Part shown: positions 16,762 to 25,554 of the stretch, piece by piece
Position numbering within the stretch: the stretch's first letter is position 1
How the letters are laid out: every line of letters starts with the position of its first letter
NCBI GenBank assembly: GCA_029098165.1
Contig: JAQXNU010000235.1
Location: 1 to 47,664, forward strand
Length of the DNA stretch: 47,664 bases
Direction of reading: 5' to 3'
From: Clostridiales bacterium
Lineage (GTDB): Bacteria > Bacillota > Clostridia > Lachnospirales > Lachnospiraceae
Position numbers and translations under genes: made by a program
The notes under the pieces: generated by a model
What the model was told of the DNA's origin: nothing
The model's input: the letters and a program-made list of their open reading frames with translations, nothing else
Database searches by the model: none

Positions 16762-17001
16762 CCTTCATCCTCCTATGTATCAATACGCCATCGCGTAGAG
16801 ACAATTAAATCTTATATTATTATAAAACTTACAACTCAAAGAACTTTTTGCACTAGCACGTAAATATATCTACTTCACATTGTGATTCTTCAGTACTTTG
16901 AGCTATCTACTCATAGTACTGATTCTATCACATAAGTCAGCCTCTAAGCAACTAATTTTCGAAGTTAGCATGTTTTTCGACGAAATACGACGTACCAAGT
17001 A

Positions 17002-17979
17002 TTATAACTTGTACATTTCATCCCCTTTAAAAGGTTCGAGATATCGAATTTCCTCTTCATTATCCAGAATACGATCACTATCGCCTGTTAGTGTTCCAAT
17101 GACCGCTGCACGTATTCCTTCCTGTGTAAAACGATCGACTAGACCGCCTCCATCTGCGGTAACGTAAATGGAGCATCCAAGAGAAAATAATAGATAAGGG
17201 TTGATGTCGAAAAATTCACTCAACTCAATCGTTTCCTGCGATAACAACAGGTTAGGTAATGTAATACGCATACCGCAATTCAGATATTCTCCCATCTCCC
17301 AAAGAGCTGTGAAAATACCTCCCTCTGAAACATCATGAGCACAGATTACATCTCCTGCAATCTTTCTTTGTTCTCTCACTGATAACTGCTGCTTCATTGG
17401 ATTAATTCCATGCAAGAATCTTTCGCTAAACCGAGTTCTTAATTTTTCACTTTCTTTCTCATATATCTGAATAGTCCCAGCCATTCCTGCATTCCCAGCC
17501 ATTACAATCTGTAACCCTGTTAAATCTGTTTTTATGTTTCTAGAAAGTTTCTTAGTTCCAAGCGCTTGAATCGTTAATATATGTTCACAAGCTGATCTAC
17601 TTCTTGTTGTTTCTCCTCCTAAAACAGGAATCCCGTGTTTAGTACACTCCTCTGAGATCACTCTCATCAGCTTTTTAATCTCCTGCTCAGAAGCACCATA
17701 ACGAAGGGTTAGTGACATCGTTATACCAATTGGAGATGCTTCTTGAATATACAAATTATTTAATGCTCGATTAATGGTACTGATCACAAACGTATCTGTA
17801 AGGCCTTCCATCGTCGCAACACTTGTCAATAAAGAATTCTCATCATCCAATATGCAGCCTGAAGCATCAATCCCCACCTGTGGTTTCTGAATGTCTTTGC
17901 ACAGTACACTCGATAATTCTTTTAATACCGAACGTTTTAAAGCGATTTCTTTTACTTTTCCAGCCGATCTACCTTTCAT
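17002..17979 (-). CDS. AIR synthase-related (PurM/HypE-like) protein
   Basis: 325 residues with the PurM/HypE two-domain ATP-binding fold. Visible motifs are GIDASG near 37, a Gly-rich GIPVLGGETTRS of the ATP site near 117, GLQIVMAGNAGMAG at the start of the second domain and AHDVSEGGIFTALWEM. It differs from true HypE, which ends in a Cys that carries the cyano group: here the C-terminus is EPFKGDEMYKL. No hydrogenase or other hyp gene is near, so a role in hydrogenase maturation is doubtful; the substrate is unknown. AGAGGAAG precedes the ATG. Confidence 0.75.
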   Translation of the reverse strand: MKGRSAGKVKEIALKRSVLKELSSVLCKDIQKPQVGIDASGCILDDENSLLTSVATMEGLTDTFVISTINRALNNLYIQEASPIGITMSLTLRYGASEQEIKKLMRVISEECTKHGIPVLGGETTRSRSACEHILTIQALGTKKLSRNIKTDLTGLQIVMAGNAGMAGTIQIYEKESEKLRTRFSERFLHGINPMKQQLSVREQRKIAGDVICAHDVSEGGIFTALWEMGEYLNCGMRITLPNLLLSQETIELSEFFDINPYLLFSLGCSIYVTADGGGLVDRFTQEGIRAAVIGTLTGDSDRILDNEEEIRYLEPFKGDEMYKL

Positions 17980-18077
17980 AAGCTCTTCCTCTCTTATTAC
18001 CAGGAACGTCTATGAAAGCATTCCTTCTTGTCAATGATTATCAGTTAGTATACACTGTTTTTTCCAATGTTTCAAGC

Positions 18078-19013
18078 CTACTTTTTACCGACTACCATAT
18101 ACTGTGGGGATGCTTCATACTCATTATAACTGATCTTAACACGCTCTACTTCCTCCCCATTAACCGTTACAATACGATATACTTCTGCTTTATATCCCTT
18201 GTAAGCTGACTGTATTACACGAATATAGTCATTCGGCTTTGAAATATCATAAGTAATGATTGGTTCCTCTGGTTCAATTTCTTCCAAAATCTTAGTCTCA
18301 TAAGTCACCTGACGATTTACGTCCCTGTAACGTTTTACACAACGAATTCGCAAAATCAAGGTATCATAGCCGGTTACGACAGCCTCAATTACAATCGGAA
18401 CATCCAAGGAATTCACAAACCGAAAATCCTTTTGATTTTCAGCAATCGCAGCATCTCTACCTACTTCTACATAACTTACTGCTTTGGAGTGTGCGTGACG
18501 TTCAGTCACAGTTAATTCAGCATCCAAGACAGCATTATAAAGGGTTGTAGATACCTGACACACCCCTCCTCCAAGACTGTTAACTACTCTACCATTCACA
18601 AATGTTCCAGCCGGATAATATCCATTTTCAACGGTAAACGGCAGAAGATGCTCGCTGATTGAAAATTCTTCTCCTGGATAGAGCACGCTTCGATTGATCT
18701 TCTTCGCTGCATTTCTAATATTCTTTTTTCTAGATTCAGAAGATTTTGAAAAATTAGTTTTAAACTCACCAATCACATAATTTGCTTTAATTAATATCTC
18801 GTCCTTACTTACTAACTGATAAGAAATCTTAGTATTTGTCACCGAAACCTGTGAATCTTCCACGGTATCTGTGGGTTCAACAGATTCTCTTACAATTGGA
18901 GTTTGATGGTTCTCTATTTCAAAAGGGTCCATCTCCTTATTCCTACACCCGACGCAAAAAAATGCGCAGAAAAAAACAATAGGAAGTATACTAAAATATT
19001 GCGCTTTCCTCAT
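18078..19013 (-). CDS. VanW-domain lipoprotein
   Basis: 311 residues from the ATG at 19013, which has GGAGG 7 nt upstream; an in-frame ATG 14 codons earlier lacks one. The N-terminus is a lipoprotein signal, MRKAQYFSILPIVFF, with Cys23 as the lipid-modified residue. The VanW domain occupies about 100-220 and has the hallmark NSLGGGVCQVSTTLYNAVL and the ERHAHSKAVSYV stretch. The C-terminal about 80 residues form a beta-rich tail. VanW proteins occur in many Firmicutes far from vancomycin-resistance genes and their function is not established; an envelope role is likely. Confidence 0.87.
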   Translation of the reverse strand: MRKAQYFSILPIVFFCAFFCVGCRNKEMDPFEIENHQTPIVRESVEPTDTVEDSQVSVTNTKISYQLVSKDEILIKANYVIGEFKTNFSKSSESRKKNIRNAAKKINRSVLYPGEEFSISEHLLPFTVENGYYPAGTFVNGRVVNSLGGGVCQVSTTLYNAVLDAELTVTERHAHSKAVSYVEVGRDAAIAENQKDFRFVNSLDVPIVIEAVVTGYDTLILRIRCVKRYRDVNRQVTYETKILEEIEPEEPIITYDISKPNDYIRVIQSAYKGYKAEVYRIVTVNGEEVERVKISYNEYEASPQYMVVGKK

Positions 19014-19094
19014 AGAAAAACCTCCAATATTCAACATACTCCTATTGTTTGACATTTCAGCTTATCTTATGTATATTTAAAAAGAATGCTCTAG

Positions 19095-19196
19095 TTAAAA
19101 CATAGATACAACTGATGGTATTACCATAGCGGCAATAAGAATTACAACGATTACGATTGCTATGGTACGCTGTGTTTTTTTACTATGAAAATTCAT
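19095..19196 (-). CDS. Small single-helix membrane protein (33 residues)
   Basis: A 33-residue frame, with a Lys/Arg-rich start MNFHSKKTQRT followed by one hydrophobic helix, IAIVIVVILIAAMVIP, and a short tail. GAGGTG lies 9-10 nt upstream of the ATG. It resembles the tiny membrane proteins widespread in Clostridia that have a basic head and one helix; no function is known. It sits between the VanW lipoprotein gene (same strand, 81 nt downstream) and the divergent TPR-like gene (65 nt away). Confidence 0.7.
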   Translation of the reverse strand: MNFHSKKTQRTIAIVIVVILIAAMVIPSVVSMF

Positions 19197-19261
19197 TTCA
19201 ATTCACCTCATTTTTATTTATTTCAGTAAATATCTGATACGGAAGAAAGGTCGTAAATAAT

Positions 19262-19885
19262 ATGCCAACCATTCTATGTTGCTTCATAATATTTATTCTC
19301 TGGCTTACATACCAACGAAAAAAAAGTGATAAAACTGCCCAAAAGAGTTCAGAAGAATTTTGGGCGCGTGAACGGGAATCAAATCTGACACGTCGTAAAG
19401 ATATCTCTAATCTTGATTATATCACAATTGACTTTGAAAATCTCCCTTTTTCTGATAGCGATGATCAAGAAATTACTTATATCCAAGAGCAGCTTTTAAA
19501 ACTAAAGGGACAAAAGATCGTGAATCTTTCTGGAATTTCGAATACCGATTTAAAACTCACCTATGGAAGTGCAAATCTCAACGAACTTACAGCTTACGAC
19601 CAAAACTACACTCTGCTGATTCGAAATCTCAATCTCTGGGGGCAGCTGTTATATGCAAAAAGAGATATTTTAAATACAAAAAAAGTATTAAACTATGCCT
19701 TAACCTTAAAAAGTGATATCTCGCAAACCTTTTTAACCTTAGCGATGATTTATTCGGATGAGCAAAACCAAGATGCCTTACAAGATCTACTTGCTCAGGC
19801 AATTGCCCTCAACTCACCGTTGAAAGAATCTTTGGTTCAAAAACTCACCGCTATCTGCGAGAAATCATCCCATGCTCTAGTATAA
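19262..19885 (+). CDS. Membrane-anchored TPR-like protein, function unknown
   Basis: 207 residues. A membrane helix at about 3-17 is followed by a charged segment. Residues about 125-200 form helical pairs resembling a short tetratricopeptide array (NLWGQLLYAKRDILNTKK, LNYALTLKSDISQTFLTLA, LLAQAIALNSPLKESL). The middle contains LKLTYGSANLNELTAYDQNY, typical of similar small proteins in Clostridia. It is one of the few plus-strand genes, and its last 35 nt overlap the end of the convergent exonuclease gene. The ribosome site is weak (AAAGG at 11 nt). Not recognised as a named family. Confidence 0.7.
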   Translation: MPTILCCFIIFILWLTYQRKKSDKTAQKSSEEFWARERESNLTRRKDISNLDYITIDFENLPFSDSDDQEITYIQEQLLKLKGQKIVNLSGISNTDLKLTYGSANLNELTAYDQNYTLLIRNLNLWGQLLYAKRDILNTKKVLNYALTLKSDISQTFLTLAMIYSDEQNQDALQDLLAQAIALNSPLKESLVQKLTAICEKSSHALV

Positions 19886-20591
19886 TTTTATCAATGTATC
19901 TAGATGCTTTACTTTTCGTAAAATCATCTAAATTATCAGGTATCTCTAACTGGTGATAATTCACCAGATCAAGGAGATACTTTTTTTGCTTCAACGTCAT
20001 TGGCTCCTGCTTCTTTGGTGTATACAACATCGCTACCGCCTCAAAGGCATCCGCCTCAGTCTCACTAAATTTCTCTTTCATTCTCTCATATAAGTCAGAG
20101 GCCGCAATCGCATCCTCAAAAGCGCGGTGGCTTATCTCACGAGCAATCCCGTAATAAGCACACATATTGTCCAGACTTTTGCTAGGAAGATCCGAATGAA
20201 ACTTTCTAGCGATCTGTAAGGTATCGATAGCCTTTCTCTCAAATGATCGATTTAGTCTGACTGCTGCTGTTTTGATAAAACTATAATCAAACGCAACATT
20301 ATGACCTAGAATAATATCTGTCTCTTCGTAATTAGCCATAACTTCATTACAAAAATCTAGAAATTCCCCAACTACTTCTGCCTCATAAGCAGCACGACTT
20401 AACATCTCATCTGTAATTCCTGTTAACTCCACAATCCTTTGTGGTAAGCTACATCCCGGATTTATTAACCTTGAAAATCGCGCTACTTCTTTCTTATCTT
20501 CAATTACAACAGCACCAATTTCAATTATTTGAGCATTGTCCGGACTTAGTCCTGTTGTTTCGATATCTATAGCCATATATGCGTTTCTCAT
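19851..20591 (-). CDS. DnaQ-like (DEDDh) 3'-5' exonuclease
   Basis: 246 residues. The exonuclease domain spans about 1-175 with all acidic residues: Asp and Glu in MAIDIETTGL, Asp in GHNVAFDYSFI, and His/Asp in SHRAFEDAIAASDLY. It resembles the exonuclease module of PolC or DNA polymerase III epsilon, but with a separate C-terminal segment of about 70 residues. Its start overlaps the nth stop as ATGA, so translation is coupled and a repair or processing role beside endonuclease III is plausible. Its 3' end overlaps the opposing gene by 35 nt. Confidence 0.88.
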   Translation of the reverse strand: MRNAYMAIDIETTGLSPDNAQIIEIGAVVIEDKKEVARFSRLINPGCSLPQRIVELTGITDEMLSRAAYEAEVVGEFLDFCNEVMANYEETDIILGHNVAFDYSFIKTAAVRLNRSFERKAIDTLQIARKFHSDLPSKSLDNMCAYYGIAREISHRAFEDAIAASDLYERMKEKFSETEADAFEAVAMLYTPKKQEPMTLKQKKYLLDLVNYHQLEIPDNLDDFTKSKASRYIDKIILEHGMISRR

Positions 20592-21238
20592 TGACTCTTC
20601 CCCTTACATAGATGTGACAAAAAGCATTCATCGCACTTAGGACTTCTTGCCGTACATAATCCTCTCCCATGAGTTATGATCTGTATGTTATAAAGAATCC
20701 AATGATCCTTTGGGAGCACCTTCATTAAATCAAATTCAATCTTTTCCGGATCCTCTTCTTTCGTAAATCCTAACTTACGAGAAATTCGTTTCACATGAGT
20801 GTCAACAACGATGCTCGGCTCGTTAAAGATATTGCCTCGAATAACATTAGCTGTCTTTCGTCCGACACCCGCGAGATTGGTTAATGCCTCTAGATCATTA
20901 GGTACTTCTCCATTGTACTTCTCTAACAACGTTCGGGTACATGCGATGATATTTTTTGCCTTGTTATGATAAAAACCTGTAGAATGAATGTCACGTTCTA
21001 ACTCTTTTAAATCTGCATTTGCAAACGCCTCTACAGATGGATACTTCTTAAATAAATCTTTCGTAACAATATTCACCCTTGCATCGGTACACTGAGCACT
21101 TAACATTGTTGCGATCAATAGTTGCCATGCATTCTCATGATCTAGATAACACTTATACTCTGTAGTATAGTGCTCATCCAAAAGTGCTAATACTTCACTG
21201 ATGCGTTCGCGTTCTGCTTTCGTTATTCTACGTGCCAT
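20588..21238 (-). CDS. nth: Endonuclease III (DNA glycosylase/AP lyase)
   Basis: 216 residues, full length. The helix-hairpin-helix is LTNLAGVGRKTANVI with the catalytic Lys, the catalytic Asp is in IVVDTHVKRISRKLG, and the 4Fe-4S ligands have the classic spacing C-X6-C-X2-C-X5-C in CTARSPKCDECFLSHLC. It removes oxidised pyrimidines from DNA and cleaves the abasic site. AAGGAAG lies before the ATG. It is 12 nt downstream of the radical SAM gene and coupled to the exonuclease gene. Confidence 0.96.
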   Translation of the reverse strand: MARRITKAERERISEVLALLDEHYTTEYKCYLDHENAWQLLIATMLSAQCTDARVNIVTKDLFKKYPSVEAFANADLKELERDIHSTGFYHNKAKNIIACTRTLLEKYNGEVPNDLEALTNLAGVGRKTANVIRGNIFNEPSIVVDTHVKRISRKLGFTKEEDPEKIEFDLMKVLPKDHWILYNIQIITHGRGLCTARSPKCDECFLSHLCKGKSQ

Positions 21239-21250
21239 AGTTCTTCCTTT

Positions 21251-23011
21251 CTATATATTTTCTACCACAATAAGCTTAGAATCCTGTTTTTCCAATAAGC
21301 TATAACTACATTCGTCAAAGATACTCTTCTCTTTACTATAATCAAATAAGATGAAGAAATCCTTTTTCTTCACAATGCCCTCGTTCGCCGCAGCAAATAA
21401 ATCATAAGTAAAGTGTTCAATATGAACTCGATCACCAAATCCATACTCACTTGCATGATTTGTTAAGAACGCTTTATAATCACTCTTATAATCTTCGTAT
21501 GCCTTTGTAAATGCTGGTCTGCTCTTTAATTTCTCACGTAGATACAGATCCAAAGTCATAAGTTCTGTTAATACTTCGATCTCCTCTGATTTTAACTTGA
21601 GCGCTTTCGTAAACTCCAATAAAATCATATACCGTTTTAATCTGGACTGACTGCAATTAAATAAACCATTCTCTCGATAATACGTTGCAAGTGCTTCGTA
21701 TAAAGAAAAGTTTGACTCAAAAAAATGTTCGAGATATCGAATGGAATAAGCAAACTGTCCACTGTTATAATACACTTCTACCATTTCTTCCAGGTCTTTC
21801 AGCTTGCAGACATCTGAATATGGTAGCCACTTTGTATGAAATACTTCATATGGCGGTTCTCCATGATATACAATACTATATTCCTTGCAATACTCTCCCA
21901 TAAGAGAGCCTTTTAGTACTTTTAAGAACCCTAACTGCAACTGATCTGGACGCATAGCATAAACATCGTCAAAGGAACGTTGAAAGCTTTTATAATCCTC
22001 AAATGGCAATCCAGCAATTAGATCCAGATGCTGATGAATATTTCGTTTTTCTTTTACTCTCGCTACGTTGTAAGCTACTTTTTCTAAATCCATATGGCGA
22101 TGGATTGCTTTAATCGTCTCCGGATTCGTAGACTGCACGCCGATTTCCAACTGTACTAGCCCAGGTCTTAAAGTCGCTAAGAAATCTAATTCTTCTTCAT
22201 TCAGTAAATCCGCTGCTATTTCAAAATGAAAATTCGTAATTCCATTATCATGTTCTTTTATATACTGCCAGATTCCCATTGCATGTTTTCTGTTACAATT
22301 AAACGTACGATCAATAAACTTCACCTGTGGTACCTTTTTATCTAAAAACAGCTGTAACTCTTGATACACCAAATCAAGATCACGAAATCTTACTCTTTTA
22401 TCAATTGAACTTAAGCAATAGCTACATGAGAAAGGACATCCCCTGCTTGTCTCATAATAAATAATTCGATGCTCGAACGTATCTAAATCCGATGCAAACT
22501 TATATAAAAATGGAAGTCTACTGAAGTCGACTGCCTCTCTAATATTGGTATACTGGATTTCCTCATTACAATCACGATATGCAATTCCTTTGATCTCACC
22601 AAATCTATGTCTAGCATCTTCTCGTGTCACATAAAGTTCCATCAACTCAAGGAAGGTCTGCTCCCCTTCACCGATCATAACCCCCGTTAACTCTGGCAAT
22701 CTGGTTAAACATGCAACTGCATCATAACTAACCTCAGGTCCACCTACCCATATATCAACATTAGGATCTAGCTTTTTATACTCTCTAATAATCTGTTCTA
22801 CCATCTCCATGTTCCAGATATAACAGGAAAGTGCTAAAACTTCAGGATGTATTTCATAAATTGATCGTAGGATATTATCAAGACTTTGATTGATCGTATA
22901 TTCAGCAAGTTCAATGTGATCTTTGTACTTTGCTGCATAACTTTGTAGACAATAGATTGCTGGATTTGAATGAATATATTTTGCATTGACTGCAGTAAGT
23001 AATAACTTCAT
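21251..23011 (-). CDS. B12-binding domain radical SAM protein (DUF4080 type)
   Basis: 586 residues: an N-terminal cobalamin-binding-like Rossmann domain (about 1-150, with WVGGPEVSYDA and MIGEGEQTF), a radical SAM barrel (about 180-400) whose cluster Cys residues are in RGCPFSCSYCLSS, and a C-terminal DUF4080-like helical domain. The barrel contains FEIAADLL and IGVQSTNPETIKAIHR, typical of this superfamily. Substrate unknown; members are common in Clostridia near DNA or RNA modification genes. It is the first gene of a unit with nth and the exonuclease, directly downstream of the tRNA cluster. Confidence 0.88.
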   Translation of the reverse strand: MKLLLTAVNAKYIHSNPAIYCLQSYAAKYKDHIELAEYTINQSLDNILRSIYEIHPEVLALSCYIWNMEMVEQIIREYKKLDPNVDIWVGGPEVSYDAVACLTRLPELTGVMIGEGEQTFLELMELYVTREDARHRFGEIKGIAYRDCNEEIQYTNIREAVDFSRLPFLYKFASDLDTFEHRIIYYETSRGCPFSCSYCLSSIDKRVRFRDLDLVYQELQLFLDKKVPQVKFIDRTFNCNRKHAMGIWQYIKEHDNGITNFHFEIAADLLNEEELDFLATLRPGLVQLEIGVQSTNPETIKAIHRHMDLEKVAYNVARVKEKRNIHQHLDLIAGLPFEDYKSFQRSFDDVYAMRPDQLQLGFLKVLKGSLMGEYCKEYSIVYHGEPPYEVFHTKWLPYSDVCKLKDLEEMVEVYYNSGQFAYSIRYLEHFFESNFSLYEALATYYRENGLFNCSQSRLKRYMILLEFTKALKLKSEEIEVLTELMTLDLYLREKLKSRPAFTKAYEDYKSDYKAFLTNHASEYGFGDRVHIEHFTYDLFAAANEGIVKKKDFFILFDYSKEKSIFDECSYSLLEKQDSKLIVVENI

Positions 23012-23064
23012 AACTTTTTCCTTTCAATAACTCTAAGTCTAAGAGTAATTTTGGGTACAAAAAA

Positions 23065-23135
23065 AGCGGGTGATGGGAATCGAACCCACGTATCTAGCTT
23101 GGAAGGCTAGTGTTCTACCATTGAACTACACCCGC
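23065..23135 (-). tRNA. tRNA-Gly(UCC)
   Basis: 71 nt, acceptor stem GCGGGTG/CACCCGC, T arm GGGTTCGATTCCC, anticodon TCC at 23103-23101. CCA is not encoded; the gene is followed by a T run. Confidence 0.96.
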
Positions 23136-23184
23136 ATGTTACTATGTTATTTATTACATGTATATGATTCTTTTCTCATATACA

Positions 23185-23270
23185 TGCCGGCGACCGGAAT
23201 CGAACCGGTACGGGAGATTAGTCCCGCAGGATTTTAAGTCCTGTGCGTCTGCCAGTTCCGCCACGCCGGC
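23185..23270 (-). tRNA. tRNA-Leu(UAA)
   Basis: 86 nt class II tRNA with acceptor stem GCCGGCG/CGCCGGC, a long variable arm (CGGGACTAATCTCCCG) and anticodon TAA inside GGACTTAAAATCC. CCA is not encoded. It lies 49 nt upstream of tRNA-Gly. Confidence 0.96.
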
Positions 23271-23274
23271 ATAA

Positions 23275-23356
23275 TGGATGGAGAAGGATTCGAACCTTCG
23301 AAAGCGTCGCTAACAGATTTACAGTCTGCCCCCTTTGGCCACTCGGGAACCCATCC
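23275..23356 (-). tRNA. tRNA-Tyr(GUA)
   Basis: 82 nt class II tRNA, acceptor stem GGATGGG/TCCATCC with one G-U pair, anticodon GTA inside GACTGTAAATC. CCA is not encoded. Only 4 nt separate it from tRNA-Leu, so the transcripts are processed from one precursor. Confidence 0.95.
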
Positions 23357-23414
23357 ATATATTTTAGAAAATGATGATCTGTTTTAATCACATTCTCGCT
23401 ACTGACAAGGATAG

Positions 23415-23443
23415 ATTATAGCACATCATTTTCTATTTTGCAA
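23415..23443 (-). promoter_or_regulatory. Promoter of the tRNA Tyr-Leu-Gly cluster
   Basis: Minus-strand TTGCAA (23443-23438) and perfect TATAAT (23420-23415) with a 17-bp spacer, about 50 nt before tRNA-Tyr. Confidence 0.8.
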
Positions 23444-23481
23444 GTACTAAACCAAATAATTTTTATAGAAATTTTTTCTAT

Positions 23482-25554
23482 TTAGTATAAACCGCACGGA
23501 TAATTCTTTAAAATGACTGAAGAAAAGGCATTCATATTCATTTGAATCGAACCTTGTTGCGGATAATAACTTGCTGCTTCCACTCCAAAGGAAACCATAT
23601 CCGTATAAAGCATTCGAACCAACGGATAATCTCTCGGTATTCCTGCCTGCCAGACAGGAACTGAGATGGTCACCTCATAATGATTATTATTTACAATGAT
23701 GATGAATTGATCCTCTCGATTAAATCTTGCATAACAAACGACGCCATGGGTACCAGTTAAAAATTTGATGGAACCCAGACGCAACGCTGAGTAGGATTTA
23801 CGCATCTGAATCAACTCCTGATGCAAATGGATCAGTTCCTTGTTCTCATGTCCCCATGGATAAGTTCTCCGATTATCAGGATCTGTCCAACCACATACCC
23901 CTGCCTCATCACCATAATAGATTGTAGGTGCTCCTGGCCATGTCATCTGCATGACAACTGCTTCTCGCATTATGCCCATGTTCAAATTCTCATTTGCAGC
24001 TACTGGTCCAAGATTCGTAGTACGACCAACTTTATGATTCGTTCTTGTTAAGAACCTAGAATGGTCATGATTCGACAATTCGTTCATTGCAACTTGTAAA
24101 GATGGAGTCTGAAATTTTGACATATAATGAGTCATACTTCCATAAAAGTTCTCATAATTACATAACATATCTGACCGATATTGGTCACTATGTTTTTCCA
24201 CACCAGTCAAAAACCAAGTAATCGGCTCCATAAATGCATCATAATTCATTACCGAGTCCCATTCATCCCCATTTAACCAGCTAACTGCATCTCCATAATG
24301 CTCTGCTAAGATCAATGCATTCGGATTTGCCTCTTTCACTACTTTTCTAAACTCTTTCCAAAATTGATGATTATACTCTTCCGTAAATCCCAAGTCTGCT
24401 GCCACATCGAGACGCCATCCATCTGCATTAAATGGTGGTGAAACCCATTTACGTGCAATTTCTAAGATATACTCTTTTAACTTAGGAGAATGCTCATAAT
24501 TCAACTTTGGAAGAGTATCATGTCCCCACCAGCCATCGTAGGAGTTATTGTATGGCCATTCCTCCTTACGAAACTGAAAGAACGAATGGTATGGACTATT
24601 CTTCGTAATATAGGCTCCCTTTTCAAAATCATTTGCTTTCTCATAAATTTCTTCGCGATCAAGCCATTTATTGAATGACCCACAATGATTAAAAACACCA
24701 TCTAAGATGATCTTCATACCACGCTCATGAATTTGCTGCACAAGCATGATGAATAAACGGTTACTTGCTTCCAGATTCTCTTTATTAGTCACACGTTGTA
24801 TATAACGCGTGGCATCTTTATTTGTCTGACTCATGTTAACCAGACACTCTCCACTATCCTTAAGGATCACACCATAATGAGGATCGATATAGTCATAATC
24901 TTGTATATCATATTTATGATTGGATGGTGATACAAAGATTGGATTTAGATAAATCACCTCAACGCCTAATTCCTTGAGGTAATCTAATTTCTTCATTATC
25001 CCAAGCAAGTCACCACCATAAAACTCACGAACTCCCATAGGATCCGGATACTTATTCCAATCCTTCACCTCAACAGTTCCTTCTCCTATGTACTTATACT
25101 CATTATCCAATACATCATTGGAACTATCTCCATTATAAAAGCGATCGACAAAGATCTGATAAAATACTGCACCTTTTGCCCAATCTGGTGTATGAAATCC
25201 TGGAGTAATCACAAACTGATACTCTAAATTTAACGTATCTGATATTCCAAGTGTTGTATAATAATATTCTTGTTCTTTTGTCTGTAATAAGAAATAGTAA
25301 CGAATCTGCTGGTCGCCTAATAAAATTACACCTTCATAATAGTCGAACATACTGTCTCTTTCCACCAGACTCATCTTTATCTTCTTGTCATCTATCATAA
25401 TCATAACACTGCGTATAGTTTGAGTAGCGGTACGTATTCGAATACGCACAGTCTCATTAATACCAGGTTCGCAAGGATCGCGATAGTCAGAGGTGCCATC
25501 ACTAAATACAGCCTCTTTCAATATTTTTATGCTATCTATCTGTTCCAATGACAT
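23482..25554 (-). CDS. Glycoside hydrolase family 13 (neopullulanase/alpha-glycosidase-like)
   Basis: 690 residues. An N-terminal beta domain (about 1-120, CBM34-like) precedes the GH13 barrel, whose conserved regions are all present: ILDGVFNHCG, GWRLDVAAD with nucleophile Asp383, LILAEHYGD with acid/base Glu418, and LSNHDHSR with Asp497. A C-terminal beta-sandwich follows. No signal peptide, so it should hydrolyse alpha-1,4/1,6 glucans such as maltodextrins or cyclodextrins in the cytoplasm. Linker specificity cannot be assigned. No sugar transporter or regulator adjoins it; neighbours are the tRNA cluster and ftsH. Confidence 0.9.
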   Translation of the reverse strand: MSLEQIDSIKILKEAVFSDGTSDYRDPCEPGINETVRIRIRTATQTIRSVMIMIDDKKIKMSLVERDSMFDYYEGVILLGDQQIRYYFLLQTKEQEYYYTTLGISDTLNLEYQFVITPGFHTPDWAKGAVFYQIFVDRFYNGDSSNDVLDNEYKYIGEGTVEVKDWNKYPDPMGVREFYGGDLLGIMKKLDYLKELGVEVIYLNPIFVSPSNHKYDIQDYDYIDPHYGVILKDSGECLVNMSQTNKDATRYIQRVTNKENLEASNRLFIMLVQQIHERGMKIILDGVFNHCGSFNKWLDREEIYEKANDFEKGAYITKNSPYHSFFQFRKEEWPYNNSYDGWWGHDTLPKLNYEHSPKLKEYILEIARKWVSPPFNADGWRLDVAADLGFTEEYNHQFWKEFRKVVKEANPNALILAEHYGDAVSWLNGDEWDSVMNYDAFMEPITWFLTGVEKHSDQYRSDMLCNYENFYGSMTHYMSKFQTPSLQVAMNELSNHDHSRFLTRTNHKVGRTTNLGPVAANENLNMGIMREAVVMQMTWPGAPTIYYGDEAGVCGWTDPDNRRTYPWGHENKELIHLHQELIQMRKSYSALRLGSIKFLTGTHGVVCYARFNREDQFIIIVNNNHYEVTISVPVWQAGIPRDYPLVRMLYTDMVSFGVEAASYYPQQGSIQMNMNAFSSVILKNYPCGLY

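Noticed and set aside
16890-16922. 8-bp inverted repeat TCAGTACT/AGTACTGA between cheX and the HypE-like gene
   Set aside because: A 17-nt loop and no T run make it a poor terminator, and it is not placed at a promoter; it may be chance.
16972-16983. Spo0A-box-like sequence (TCGTCGAAAAAC on the minus strand)
   Set aside because: A single short match far from any promoter in AT-rich DNA is expected by chance.
18078-19013. Vancomycin-resistance role for the VanW-domain protein
   Set aside because: There is no van ligase, dehydrogenase or dipeptidase nearby, and VanW domains are common in unrelated contexts.
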